Assembly (NCBI RefSeq): GCF_022664455.2
Contig: NZ_JAKRKC020000002.1
Coordinates: 1,674,001 to 1,738,000, forward strand
Source of the DNA: Actinomadura luzonensis
GTDB taxonomy: Bacteria; Actinomycetota; Actinomycetes; Streptosporangiales; Streptosporangiaceae
Direction of reading: 5' to 3'
Length of the DNA: 64,000 bases
Shown here: in pieces, positions 24,516-32,883 of the stretch
Layout: every line of letters starts with the position of its first letter
Numbering within the stretch: position 1 is the stretch's first letter
Notes under the pieces: model-generated
Told to the model about the DNA's origin: nothing
Database searches by the model: none
Seen by the model: the letters and a program-made list of their open reading frames with translations, nothing else
Translations under genes and position numbers: made by a program

Positions 24516-25412
24516 CTATAGATCGTCCTGGCCCGCCGGGCGGACCCGGACGAGCTTGTCGGGGTTGAGCACGCCGAAGATGTCGTGGATGCGGCCGCCC
24601 CTGACGTCGATCATGACGAGCTGGTGGTTGCCGGCGACGCTCGTCCAGACCGCGGGCCGGCCGTTGACGTCCAGCAGGCGGGCTTCGCTGAAGTCGTAGC
24701 GGCTGAGCAGGCCGGCCAGGAAGGCCAGGACCTTGCGCCGGCCGACGATCGGGCGCAGCGCCGCGCGCACCTTGCCGCCGCCGTCGTTCCAGGCCACGAC
24801 GTCCTCGTGGAAGAGGTCCTTGAGCGCGTCGAGGTCGCCGCCCGCCGCGGCCGCCATGAACCTCTTGAGCAGCTTCGTGTGGTCCTCCGGGGAGGGCGTG
24901 AACCGGTCGCGGCCCTCGGCCAGCCGCACCGAGGCCCGGCGGTGGAGCTGGCGGGCGTTGGCCACCGACGTCCCGACGATCTCGGCGATCTGCTCGTAGG
25001 GCAGCTCGAACGCCTCCCGCAGCACGAACACCGCCCGCTCCGGCGGCGAGAGCCGCTCCATCAGGTGCAGCGTGGCGTAGGAGACGGTGTCGCGCAGCTC
25101 GGCGGTGTCGAGCGGCCCGGCCTCCGCCGTCGCGACCGGCTCGGGCAGCCACGGCCCCGGGTACGCCTCCCGCTTGACCCGCGCCGAGCGGAGCTGGTCC
25201 AGCGCCAGCCGCGACACCACGGTCACCAGGAACGCGCGCGGCTCCCTGATCCCGCTCCGGTCGGTGCCCTGCCAGCGCAGCCAGGCCTCCTGGACCACGT
25301 CCTCGGCGTCCCACATGCTGCCGAGCAGCCGGTAGGCCAGCCCGAGCAGCATCGGCCGGTGCTGCTCGAAGGCCGCGGCGGCGTCCGCTGTCAGCTCCAC
25401 GTCAGGCATCAT
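24516..25412 (-). CDS. sigJ: ECF sigma factor, SigJ type with SnoaL-like C-terminal domain
   Basis: A 298-residue ECF41-type sigma factor. Region 2 is at residues about 12-80 (HRPMLLGLAYRLLGSMWDAE DVVQEAWLRW), region 4 at about 115-165 (LSPPERAVFVLREAFELPYE QIAEIVGTSVANARQLHRR). The C-terminal NTF2/SnoaL-like extension of about 120 residues modulates activity (LKRFMAAAAGGDLDALKDLF; DVVAWNDGGGKVRAA). The ATG overlaps the stop of the upstream epimerase-like gene (ATGATG), the usual partner type (oxidoreductase/COE gene) of ECF41 sigma factors, so the two form one unit. Confidence 0.9.
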   Translation of the reverse strand: MMPDVELTADAAAAFEQHRPMLLGLAYRLLGSMWDAEDVVQEAWLRWQGTDRSGIREPRAFLVTVVSRLALDQLRSARVKREAYPGPWLPEPVATAEAGPLDTAELRDTVSYATLHLMERLSPPERAVFVLREAFELPYEQIAEIVGTSVANARQLHRRASVRLAEGRDRFTPSPEDHTKLLKRFMAAAAGGDLDALKDLFHEDVVAWNDGGGKVRAALRPIVGRRKVLAFLAGLLSRYDFSEARLLDVNGRPAVWTSVAGNHQLVMIDVRGGRIHDIFGVLNPDKLVRVRPAGQDDL

Positions 25413-26278
25413 GCCGTCTCCTCGAAGAACGAGCCATGCCGGGGCCGCCAGTTCAGCACGAGCCGCGCGCGGCAGTTGTCGGCGCCGCGCAGCCGCGTCA
25501 TGAACGCCACCCCGAACGGTCCCACGGCGAGCCGGGCCAGGAACGCCGGCACCCGCTTCGGCGGCGGCGCGCCCAGCTGCCGGGCGAAGGCGGGCAGCCA
25601 CTCGCGCATCGGCGTCGGGGTGTCGTCCACGACGTTGAGCGCGCCGGTGACGTCCCGGTCGAGCGCGGCCACCACGGCGGTGGCGGCGTCGTGCGCGTGG
25701 GTGAAGGACAGCACCGAGCCGCCGTCGCCGACGACCGGCATCCGGCCCCTGAGGACGGCCCGCGTGGTCGAGCCGTCCTTGTCGTACGCGGAGCCGGGGC
25801 CGGTCAGGTGGCCGAAGCGCAGCACCAGGCCGCCCGCCGCGACCGTCTGCCGCTCCAGCGACTCCAGCGCCGCCACCACCGGCCGGTACACCTTGGGGGC
25901 CTCCCGCCACAGCGGCGCGTCCTCGTCGGCGAGGCCGGGCGCGGGCGCGTAGGCGTAGGCGAGGCCCTGGGAGACGATCCGGGCGCCGGGGGCGGCCTCG
26001 ATGAGGTTGCGGGTGCCCTCGTCGCGCAGCCGGTTCGTCAGCGCGAACTGGCGGTCGATGCGGCGCGGGTCGATGACCGGCGGGATGGCCGTGAGCAGGT
26101 GGACCACGGCGTCCGGGCGGGCCCGCCGGACGGCGCGCACGGTCGCCTCGCGGTCCAGCGCGTCCACGGCCAGGTCGCCGTGCCTGGACAGGGTGACCAC
26201 CTCGTGGCCCACGGCGCGCAGCAGCGGCACGAGCTGCCGCCCGATCACGCCCGTCGCCCCCGCCACCAGAACCTTCAT
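25409..26278 (-). CDS. NAD(P)-dependent epimerase/reductase family protein
   Basis: A 289-residue Rossmann protein of the extended SDR/NmrA-like group: VLVAGATGVIGRQLVPLLRA, VVHLLTAIPP, RIVSQGLAYAYAP, GALNVVDDTPTPMREWLPAF. The Tyr/Lys pair of true epimerases is not clear (ESLERQTV instead of YxxxK), so it may be a nucleotide-sugar-independent reductase or a regulator-like binding protein. It is the upstream partner of the SigJ gene and is probably a direct part of that sigma factor's circuit. Confidence 0.85.
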   Translation of the reverse strand: MKVLVAGATGVIGRQLVPLLRAVGHEVVTLSRHGDLAVDALDREATVRAVRRARPDAVVHLLTAIPPVIDPRRIDRQFALTNRLRDEGTRNLIEAAPGARIVSQGLAYAYAPAPGLADEDAPLWREAPKVYRPVVAALESLERQTVAAGGLVLRFGHLTGPGSAYDKDGSTTRAVLRGRMPVVGDGGSVLSFTHAHDAATAVVAALDRDVTGALNVVDDTPTPMREWLPAFARQLGAPPPKRVPAFLARLAVGPFGVAFMTRLRGADNCRARLVLNWRPRHGSFFEETA

Positions 26279-26379
26279 GTCGCCTCCTCGTTCGTGCTCG
26301 TGCCGTCAGGACGGGGCAGCGGGCGCGGATGTGACAGTTCCGGGTGGCGAACCCGTCACAACCGTGATGAGCTGGGCGG

Positions 26380-27054
26380 GTGGCAAGAAACCTGATCCTG
26401 TCGGGAGGCGTGTTCCACGACTTCGCCGCCACGTCGGCCGCCCTGGCCGAGGTGCTGGCCGAGGTGGGCGTCGAGTCGGAGATCACCGAGGACATCGCGG
26501 GCGCGCTCGCCGAGCCGCCGGAGGTCCAGCTCATCACCGTCAACGCGCTGCGCTGGCGGATGACCCAGGACCGCTTCGCCGACCTGCGCGAGGAGTGGCG
26601 CTTCGAGCTGCCCGCCGAGGCCCGCACGGCCGTCCTCGACCACCTCGACCGGGGCGGCGGGCTGCTGTGCATGCACGCGGCGTCGATCTGCTTCGACGAC
26701 TGGCAGGGCTGGCCGCGGGTGCTCGGCGGCTGCTGGACCTGGCCGAAGTCGCACCACCCGCCGCTCGGCTGGACCAGCGTGCGGGTGCACGGCGGCCACC
26801 CGGTGGTGGACGGCCTGCGCGACTTCGACGTGGTGGACGAGGTCTACAGCGACCTCGACGTGCTGCCCGACGTGCGGCCGCTGGCCTCGGCGAACGGCCA
26901 GCCGCTGGTGTGGGCGCGGCCGGTGCGGCGCGGCCGGGTGCTCTACGACGCGCTCGGTCACGACACTCGCTCCTACGACAACGAGATCCACCGCACGCTG
27001 CTGCGGCGGGCCGCGCTCTGGCTGCTCAAGCGGCCGGTGACGGTGGGGGAGTAG
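26380..27054 (+). CDS. ThuA domain protein
   Basis: A 224-residue protein of the ThuA family (class I glutamine-amidotransferase-like fold) related to trehalose/disaccharide utilisation proteins: LILSGGVFHDFAATSAALAE; HLDRGGGLLCMHAASICFDD W; GWTSVRVHGGHPVVDGL; RRGRVLYDALGHDTRSYDN. It starts with GTG. Family members act in sugar catabolism, but none is next to it. It is divergent from the SigJ/epimerase unit. Confidence 0.88.
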   Translation: MARNLILSGGVFHDFAATSAALAEVLAEVGVESEITEDIAGALAEPPEVQLITVNALRWRMTQDRFADLREEWRFELPAEARTAVLDHLDRGGGLLCMHAASICFDDWQGWPRVLGGCWTWPKSHHPPLGWTSVRVHGGHPVVDGLRDFDVVDEVYSDLDVLPDVRPLASANGQPLVWARPVRRGRVLYDALGHDTRSYDNEIHRTLLRRAALWLLKRPVTVGE

Positions 27055-27058
27055 CGCC

Positions 27059-27178
27059 GGGCCGGGCGCGTTCGAGAACCGGGTGGTGGCGGTGTTCCGG
27101 GTGCGCGGCGGGCACGTCGTCTCCTACCGCGACTACGTCAACCCGCTGCCGCTGCTCGCCGTCCTCGGCGCGCGATGA
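27059..27178 (+). pseudogene. C-terminal fragment of a SnoaL-like (NTF2) protein
   Basis: The frame ending at TGA 27176-27178 translates as GPGAFENRVVAVFRVRGGHV then VSYRDYVNPLPLLAVLGAR. This matches the last two strands of SnoaL-like polyketide-cyclase-family proteins (ENRYVAVFRVRDGKI... YRDYxNPL pattern). No start codon or N-terminal half exists between the ThuA stop at 27054 and this block. The remainder was deleted, leaving about 40 codons directly behind ThuA. Confidence 0.65.
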
Positions 27179-27228
27179 CGTCCGGAACGTACAAGACTGC
27201 ACGTCGCGGCCCCGGGCACGATGGCCCC

Positions 27229-28113
27229 ATGAACGTGAACCTCGACCTGATCCCCGGCTTCCTGGCCACCCACGGCCGGCTGCTCGACCGCCGGCGCCAC
27301 GAGCTGCTCATGGGCGGCGGCGAGGCGGGCGCGCTGGCCGCGCTGGAGGGCTACCGCAACCCCGACGGCGGCTACGGGTGGGGCCTGGAGCCCGACCTGC
27401 GCTCGCCGGAGAGCCAGCCGGGCGCCGCGCTGCACGCCTTCGAGGTGTTCGAGGAGGTCGCGCCGCGCACCTCGCCGGCGGCCGTCGCGCTGTGCGACTG
27501 GCTCGAGTCGGTCACGCTGCCGGACGGCGGGCTGCCGTTCGCGCTGCCGCTGACCGTGACCGACGGCACCGCGCCCTGGTGGGCGGGCGCCGACCACGCC
27601 ACGTCGGCGCTGCAGATCACCAGCGTGTCGGCGGCCGCGGCGCACCGCGTGGCCCGGCACGACCCGGCCGTGGCCGCGCACCCGTGGCTCGCGCGGGCCA
27701 CCCGCTACAGCCTCGACGCGATCGAGGCGCTGGAGGAGCGGCCGCACGCGTACGTGCTGTCGTTCGCGGTGGGCTTCCTCGACGCCGTGCACGACACCGA
27801 GCCCCGCGCGGCCGGCCTGCTCAAGCGGCTCGCCGCGGGCATCCCCGCCGACGGCCGGGTGCCGGTGGAGGGCGGCACGGCGGACGAGACGCTGCGGCCC
27901 CTCGACTTCGCGCCGTTCCCCGGCCGGCCGGCGCGCGGCCTGTTCGCGCCCGAGGTGATCGCCGCCGACCTCGTCCGGCTGGCCGGCGAGCAGCAGGACG
28001 ACGGCGGCTGGACGGTGGACTACGCGCGCATCTCGCCCGCGGGGTCCCTGGAGTGGCGCGGCGCGGCCACCGTGCGGAGCCTGCGGATCCTCCGCGCGAA
28101 CGGCGTCGTCTGA
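27229..28113 (+). CDS. Hypothetical protein with alpha/alpha-barrel (terpene-cyclase-like) repeats
   Basis: A 294-residue protein. Motifs YRNPDGGYGWGLEPDLR near the N-terminus and QQDDGGWTVDYARISPAG SLEW near the C-terminus resemble the QW-type repeats of prenyltransferase/squalene-cyclase alpha/alpha barrels. No DXDD or DCTAE motif is present, so it is not an active hopene cyclase. Conserved actinomycete proteins of this size and type have no defined role. It is convergent with the MerR gene. Confidence 0.75.
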   Translation: MNVNLDLIPGFLATHGRLLDRRRHELLMGGGEAGALAALEGYRNPDGGYGWGLEPDLRSPESQPGAALHAFEVFEEVAPRTSPAAVALCDWLESVTLPDGGLPFALPLTVTDGTAPWWAGADHATSALQITSVSAAAAHRVARHDPAVAAHPWLARATRYSLDAIEALEERPHAYVLSFAVGFLDAVHDTEPRAAGLLKRLAAGIPADGRVPVEGGTADETLRPLDFAPFPGRPARGLFAPEVIAADLVRLAGEQQDDGGWTVDYARISPAGSLEWRGAATVRSLRILRANGVV

Positions 28114-28121
28114 GGGACGCC

Positions 28122-28739
28122 TCAGCCCAGCCGGTGGGCGGACTCCGCCTCCTGGGCCATCCGGCGCAGCGCGTCGAACGCCTTGCCGTACAGCACCGAC
28201 CCCAGCACCAGCGCCTCCACGGCCGCGTCGCGCGGCCCGTCGAACGGGATGGTGCGCATCTCGACCTCGGCGACCAGCTTGCGCGCCGCCTCCACGTACG
28301 GCCGCAGGTCGATCCGCACGCCGAGCTGACGCATCCGCACGAGCGTCTGGGCCAGCTCGTCGCGGGTGGGCGCCTCGGGGTGGATGTGCCAGCCCTGCTC
28401 CTCGATGAGGGCGTCGACCTGGGCGCGGGCGGCCTGCCACTCCTCGCCGGGCTCGGGCTCGACGGTGGGGCCGAGGGCGTAGTGGGCGGTGCCGAGCATC
28501 TCGTGCATGGGCAGCGACTCGTCGTCCACGGCATCGATGATCTTCTTGATCGAGGCCACCGGCAGCTTGCCCACCTCCAGCAGCGCCCGGACCAGGCGGA
28601 GCCGGCGCAGGTGGGAGTCGTCGTACTCGGCCCGGGTGGCGGCCGTCTGCTCGCCCTGGCGCAGCAGCCCTTCGCGCAGGTAGTACTTGATGGTGGGGAT
28701 GGCCACGCCCGAGCGGGTGCTGAGTTCCGAGATGCGCAT
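28122..28739 (-). CDS. MerR family transcriptional regulator
   Basis: A 205-residue protein with an N-terminal MerR winged helix (RISELSTRSGVAIPTIKYYL REGLL, then YDDSHLRRLRLVRALLEVGK LPVASIKKII). It carries a longer effector region (ALVLGSVLYGKAFDALRRMA) like that of TetR-like MerR hybrids. The KYYLREGLL variant is common in lipid- or drug-linked actinomycete members. It starts 15 nt after the LysR gene stop, so the two may be co-transcribed. Ligand unknown. Confidence 0.9.
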   Translation of the reverse strand: MRISELSTRSGVAIPTIKYYLREGLLRQGEQTAATRAEYDDSHLRRLRLVRALLEVGKLPVASIKKIIDAVDDESLPMHEMLGTAHYALGPTVEPEPGEEWQAARAQVDALIEEQGWHIHPEAPTRDELAQTLVRMRQLGVRIDLRPYVEAARKLVAEVEMRTIPFDGPRDAAVEALVLGSVLYGKAFDALRRMAQEAESAHRLG

Positions 28740-28754
28740 CGTTGGATAATACCG

Positions 28755-29603
28755 CTATCCAGTGCGGGCGACGTGGCGGGCCGCGCTGACCAGCTCCGGG
28801 ATGTCGGCCTGCCGGTTCCACAGGAAGACCACCTCCAGCGGCGGCACGTCCTCCTTGATCGGCAGGAGCACCAGCCCGTCCGGCACCGGCGTGCCCTCGT
28901 GCACGCAGAGCGTGTAGCCGGCGCCGCGCTCCACCATCGTGACGGCCAGGTCGTGGGTGGCCGCGGCCGGTCCGAGCCGCGGGTGCAGCCGGTGGCGGAC
29001 GAAGCCCTCCAGGAAGCGCCGCGCGCCCGCCACCGCGTCCGACTCGGGCATCACCAGCGGCTCGGCGGCCAGGTCCGCCAGCGACACCGCCTCCGCCCCG
29101 GCCAGCGCGTGGTCGCGGTGCACCAGCGCGCGCACGGGGAAGCGGTGGACCAGCATCCTGGCCACCCCGCGCGGCAGCGAGCCGGGGGCGTAGCCCAGCC
29201 CGGCCTGCAGGGTGCCGTCCACGATGGAGACGATCTGCTCGGCGGTGCTCATCGGGGCCACGCGCAGCCGCAGCCCGTGGAGCTGGGACAACACCCGGGC
29301 GGCCACGTCGGCCAGGCCGTCGGCCATGCCGAGCCGGGTGTCCCTGCCGGTGCTCCTGGCCGCCGCCACCGCCCGTTCGAAGGCGTCGACCGCGACCGTG
29401 GCCTGCGCGAGGAACGCCTCGCCCGCCTCGGTGAGCTGCACGCCGCTGGAGGAGCGGCTGAACAGCTCGACCCCGATCTCCTTCTCCAGCGCCCGGAGCT
29501 GCTCCGACAGCGTGGGCTGCGCGATGTGCAGCGCGGCGGCGGCCCGGCGCAGGCTGCCGGCCCGTGCGATCGCCATGGCGTACCGGACGTAGCGTAGATC
29601 CAT
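28755..29603 (-). CDS. LysR family transcriptional regulator
   Basis: A 282-residue LTTR. The helix-turn-helix is at residues 2-60 (AIARAGSLRRAAAALHIAQP TLSEQLRALEKEIGVELF), followed by a periplasmic-binding-like effector domain (GLRLRVAPMSTAEQIVSIVD; GYTLCVHEGTPVPDGLVLLP). It is divergent from the thiolase-like gene across 268 nt and could control it, although a KstR2-type box sits nearer to the thiolase start. Effector unknown. Confidence 0.9.
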   Translation of the reverse strand: MDLRYVRYAMAIARAGSLRRAAAALHIAQPTLSEQLRALEKEIGVELFSRSSSGVQLTEAGEAFLAQATVAVDAFERAVAAARSTGRDTRLGMADGLADVAARVLSQLHGLRLRVAPMSTAEQIVSIVDGTLQAGLGYAPGSLPRGVARMLVHRFPVRALVHRDHALAGAEAVSLADLAAEPLVMPESDAVAGARRFLEGFVRHRLHPRLGPAAATHDLAVTMVERGAGYTLCVHEGTPVPDGLVLLPIKEDVPPLEVVFLWNRQADIPELVSAARHVARTG

Positions 29604-29837
29604 CGCTCACCTCGGGGTGATGGTGATGGGCTATCGGTAGATCGCACCTCCGTATTACAAGACGGGACAGCTCCCGTGAAGACGCGCAGTCACCAGGGCA
29701 GGGTGGCGTTCCCCTGGAGCGGGTCCCGAGCGGCTGGTCGGGGACGTAGTCGCTGGTCGGGGGGCTGAGGGCGGGGTGAAGTTCCGGACGGCGGAGTGCC
29801 GGGTTGCGGGCGGCCGGAACGGTGGCGGGATGGCCCT

Positions 29838-29851
29838 AACAAGCGCTTGGC
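29838..29851. promoter_or_regulatory. KstR2-type box upstream of the Ltp/thiolase-like gene
   Basis: AACAAGCGCTTGGC matches the mycobacterial KstR2 consensus AnCAAGnnCTTGnT except for the last base. It is almost identical to the box between fadA6 and kstR2 at 51956-51969. It ends 8 nt before a TAGCGT -10-like hexamer (29859-29864) and 21 nt before the GTG at 29872, an ideal repressing position. Control by the KstR2 encoded 22 kb away is inference. Confidence 0.7.
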
Positions 29852-29871
29852 CGTGTGCTAGCGTGGTGCGG

Positions 29872-30951
29872 GTGGGGACCCAGGAGTTCGCCGGGCGGGC
29901 CGCCGTGGCCGGGATCGGGACGACGGCGCTGACCCGGCGCTCCGGGCGCACCGAGCTGGAGCTCGCCGCCGAGGCGTGCCGCGCCGCCTGCGCCGACGCG
30001 GGCCTGGCGCCCGCCGAGGTGGACGCCGTGCTCAGCTACCACCTGAACGACTCCGCGCCCGTCGTCCAGGTGGCCCGCGCCCTCGGCATCGAACGGCTCG
30101 GCTGGCACAACGACCTCGCCGGCGGCGGCACCCAGGCCGCCTCGATCCTCGGGGACGCCGCCCTGCTCATCCACGCCGGGCTGGCCAGGCACGTCCTGAT
30201 CTACCGCGCGCTCAACGGCCGCTCGGGCAGGCGCATGAACACCGTCTCCACCGGGCCGCAGGAAGGCTACACCTACGGGCTGGCCGGCCCCGTCCCGCTG
30301 TTCGCGCTAGCCGCCACCCGCTACCTGCACGACACCGGGCTCGGCGCCGAGCACCTGCACGCGGTCGTCGCCCAGTCCAGGGAGAACGCCAAGGCCAACC
30401 CCCGGGCGCTGCGCCGCGAGCCCCTGGAGCTCGCCGGCTACCTCGCCCGCCCGTACGTCGCCACGCCGCTCCGCACCGTGGACTGCTGCCAGGAGACCGA
30501 CGGGGCCTGCGCGCTGCTGGTCAGCGGCGCGCTGGACGGGCCCAGGGTGCGGGCCGTGGTGCGCGGGGGCGGGCCGGGCTGCTCCGCCATGGACCGGGCG
30601 GCCGACGTCACCGCGATCTTCTCGGCCCACGTGGCGCCCATGCTCTGGGACGCCTCGGGGATGCGGCCCGGGGACGTGGACGTCTTCCTCGCCTACGACG
30701 CGTACTCGTGGCTGGTGCCCCGGCAGCTGGAGGACTTCGGGCTGGCCGAGCGGGGGGAGCTGGGGGCGTACCTGCTGGAGCGCCGCCACGCCTGGGTCAA
30801 CCCGCACGGCGGGCTGCTGTCGGAGGGGTACGTGCACGGGCTCAACAACACCGTCCAGGCGGTGCGGGAGCTGCGGGGCGGGGCGCACGAGGTCGCCCTG
30901 GTGACCGGGTTCGGCGGGAGCTACGGGAGCGCGGCCCTCCTCACGGCCTGA
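29872..30951 (+). CDS. Thiolase-like lipid-transfer (Ltp/SCP2-thiolase) family protein
   Basis: A 359-residue thiolase-fold protein of the Ltp type, some members of which are retro-aldolases in steroid side-chain removal. Motifs include AAVAGIGTTALTRRSGRTEL, HNDLAGGGTQAASILGDAA, DCCQETDGACALLVSGA and NPHGGLLSEGYVHGLNN. The nucleophilic Cys of ketothiolases is replaced by the Ltp pattern. The start is GTG at 29872, about 7 nt after a TAGCGT element, suggesting a leaderless transcript; GTG codons at 29863 and 29866 are alternatives. The KstR2-type box upstream supports a lipid or steroid role. The 3' end overlaps the convergent kinase gene by 11 nt. Confidence 0.85.
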   Translation: MGTQEFAGRAAVAGIGTTALTRRSGRTELELAAEACRAACADAGLAPAEVDAVLSYHLNDSAPVVQVARALGIERLGWHNDLAGGGTQAASILGDAALLIHAGLARHVLIYRALNGRSGRRMNTVSTGPQEGYTYGLAGPVPLFALAATRYLHDTGLGAEHLHAVVAQSRENAKANPRALRREPLELAGYLARPYVATPLRTVDCCQETDGACALLVSGALDGPRVRAVVRGGGPGCSAMDRAADVTAIFSAHVAPMLWDASGMRPGDVDVFLAYDAYSWLVPRQLEDFGLAERGELGAYLLERRHAWVNPHGGLLSEGYVHGLNNTVQAVRELRGGAHEVALVTGFGGSYGSAALLTA

Positions 30952-31954
30952 CGCTCCCGTCCGCCGGGGGCGCGGTGAAGCGGCGGTGCAGCCGGGCCGC
31001 CCGGTGCGGGCCCAGCAGGGGCCGCGCCGCCAGCCACGCGGCCGCCCCGGCCGGGTCACCCGCCACCACCACATCCCCCCGCCCGTCCCGCCGTGCGTTC
31101 AGGAGGTCGCGGACCGCGCGGCGCACCGGGCCGTCCGTCGTGAGCACGCCGCCCGCGAGGACGACGGGCAGCCCCGGCTCGCGCACCCGCCCGGCGGTGC
31201 GGGCGAGCAGGCGGGCGGCCTCGGCGACGATGGCCAGCGCCGCCGGGTCCCCGGCCTCGGCGGCCCGGCCCACGAGCGGCGCCAGCTCGGCGAGCGCGAG
31301 CGGCGCCCGCCCGTACACGGCCGCCGCCAGCTCCTCCGCGCCCAGCTCCTCCGCGCCCAGCTCCGCCGCCCCCAGCTCCACGGCGGCCGGCTCTCCCTCC
31401 CCGGCCAGCCGGGTGACGACGAGGCGCGCGAGCGCCCCCAGGGGCCGGGGCCCGTCCAGGGCGCGGACGGCGTGGCGGGCCGCCGCGTGGCCGAGCCAGA
31501 ACGCGGACCCCTCGTCACCGAGCAGCCACCCGTACCCGTCGGCGGTGGCCGTCACCGCGTGGTCGGTAATTTTTGCCGCGATGGCCCCCGTCCCCGAGAT
31601 GAGCACCGCCCCGGAGGGCGAGGCGGTGCCGGCGGCGAAGGCGGTCACCACGTCCCCGACGACCCGCACCGGCGGCCCCCCGGGCAGCAGCGCGGCGAAC
31701 ACCTCCCGCGCCAGGGCCAGGCACCGCGCCGGGTTGCCCGCGAGCCCCACCACCACGGCCGACACCTGGTCGGAGGCGTCCCCGAGGGCGGCGCGCACGG
31801 CCGCCGTGAGGGCCGCGCGGGCGGCGTCCTGGCCGAGCGTCACGGGGTTCGCCCCGGCGGCCCGCCCGCGCCCGAGCGGCGTCCCGTCCATCGTGAACAG
31901 GGCCGCCCGCGACGACGTGCCGCCCGCGTCCACGCCCAGAACCAGCTCCGCCAT
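30941..31954 (-). CDS. BadF/BadG-type N-acetylglucosamine kinase (cassette A)
   Basis: A 337-residue ASKHA-fold kinase of the BcrAD/BadFG family, which includes GlcNAc kinases. Phosphate loop LVLGVDAGGTSSRAALF, connect region VVVGLAGNP, second phosphate loop VLISGTGAIAAK, and GYGWLLGDEGSAFWLGHAAA. Likely role: phosphorylation of GlcNAc or a related sugar after import. It is divergent from the RpiR-SIS-Das transporter genes. A 15-bp tandem repeat codes for repeated ELGAE units near residues 190-210. A paralogue lies at 37993-39033. Confidence 0.85.
   Translation of the reverse strand: MAELVLGVDAGGTSSRAALFTMDGTPLGRGRAAGANPVTLGQDAARAALTAAVRAALGDASDQVSAVVVGLAGNPARCLALAREVFAALLPGGPPVRVVGDVVTAFAAGTASPSGAVLISGTGAIAAKITDHAVTATADGYGWLLGDEGSAFWLGHAAARHAVRALDGPRPLGALARLVVTRLAGEGEPAAVELGAAELGAEELGAEELAAAVYGRAPLALAELAPLVGRAAEAGDPAALAIVAEAARLLARTAGRVREPGLPVVLAGGVLTTDGPVRRAVRDLLNARRDGRGDVVVAGDPAGAAAWLAARPLLGPHRAARLHRRFTAPPADGSVRP
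31329..31378. repeat. In-frame 15-bp tandem repeat in the cassette A kinase
   Basis: CAGCTCCTCCGCGCC occurs twice exactly, then once with changes, followed by a partial unit. On the coding strand it gives ELGAAELGAEELGAEELAAA, repeats of a five-residue acidic helix unit. The paralogous kinase lacks this block, so it is a lineage-specific expansion in a loop or helix of the protein, prone to copy-number change. Confidence 0.7.
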
Positions 31955-31958
31955 GTCA

Positions 31959-32008
31959 AAAATTATTGCCCAAACACCTTGACGGCGCCAGATCCTGTGC
32001 ATAATTTT
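31959..32008. promoter_or_regulatory. Divergent control region with AT-rich RpiR-type sites (cassette A)
   Basis: AAAATTAT (31959-31966) and ATAATTTT (32001-32008) form an inverted pair 34 nt apart in the short gap between the kinase (start 31954) and RpiR (start 32015) genes. The same ATAATTTTC core appears at 39072-39080 in front of the second RpiR gene. In a genome this GC-rich the conservation is striking and suggests RpiR operator half-sites. Confidence 0.6.
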
Positions 32009-32014
32009 CACGGC

Positions 32015-32883
32015 GTGGAACTCCTCTCCCGCATCCAGGCCGAGCGCCCCGACATGCCCGACGCCCTCCGCAAGGTCGCCGAGGCCATCCTCGCCGCCCC
32101 CGCCGAGACCGCCCGGCTCACGATCGTGGACCTCGCCGAGCGGAGCGGGACCTCCACGGCGACCATCACCCGCTTCTGCCGCGCCCTCGGCTTCGCCGGG
32201 TACGCCGAGCTGCGCGTCGCCGTCGCCACCGAGACCGGCCGCAAGGCGCAGCAGACCTGGCAGACCGACATCGGCCAGGAGATCCTGCCCGACGACAGCC
32301 TCGACAAGGTGCTCGGCGTCGTCTCCGGCAACGACATCCGCCTCATCCAGGAGACCGCCGACCAGCTCGACCTCGCCGTCGTGGACAAGGTGGCGCAGGC
32401 GGTCGCGCGGGCGGGGCGGGTGCTGCTGTTCGGGGTGTCGAGCAGCGCGGCGGTCGCCAGCGAGATGGAGTACCGGCTGCAGCGCATGCGGGTGCCGACC
32501 TGGAGCAGGTCCGACGCCCACAGCGCGCTGACCGACGCCGCGCTGCTCGGCCAGGGCGACGTGGCGATCGGCATCTCGCACAGCGGCCGCACCCGGGAGG
32601 TCATCGAGGTGCTGGCGGAGGCGGGCAGCCACGGCGCGATCACCGTGGCGGTCACCTCGCAGCCGCGCTCGCCGCTGGCGGAGGTGGCCGAGCTGGTGCT
32701 GACCACGGCCAGCCGGGCGACGAGCTTCCGGTCGGAGGGGTTCGCCGCGATCCACTCGCAGCTGCTGGTGCTCGACGTCGTGTACGTCTCGGTCGCGCAG
32801 CGCACCTACGAGCGCACCAGGCAGGCGTTCGACGTCACCGTCCGCGCCGTCGCCGGACACCGCCTACCCGAAGGGATCCATGA
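32015..32883 (+). CDS. MurR/RpiR family regulator (cassette A), no stop at the expected end
   Basis: A regulator with an N-terminal RpiR helix-turn-helix (VDLAERSGTSTATITRFCRA LGFAGYAELRVA) and a C-terminal SIS sugar-phosphate-binding domain (RVLLFGVSSSAAVASEMEYR; VAIGISHSGRTREVIEVLAE AGSHGA). Such proteins sense phosphosugars. Family similarity ends near AVAGHRL, at the start of the next gene, but this frame has no stop there and stays open to 33670. The paralogue at 39113-39982 ends normally. A TGA at 32881-32883, overlapping the next ATG, is in another frame, so a frameshift (biological or sequencing) close to the 3' end is possible. The end coordinate given is the likely ancestral one. 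The start is GTG. Confidence 0.8.

Noticed and set aside
29604..29770. Direct repeat GGCTGGTCGGGG / CGCTGGTCGGGG upstream of the Ltp gene (about 29730-29762).
   Set aside because: Short, GC-rich and imperfect; no clear link to a promoter or mobile element, and easily explained by base composition.
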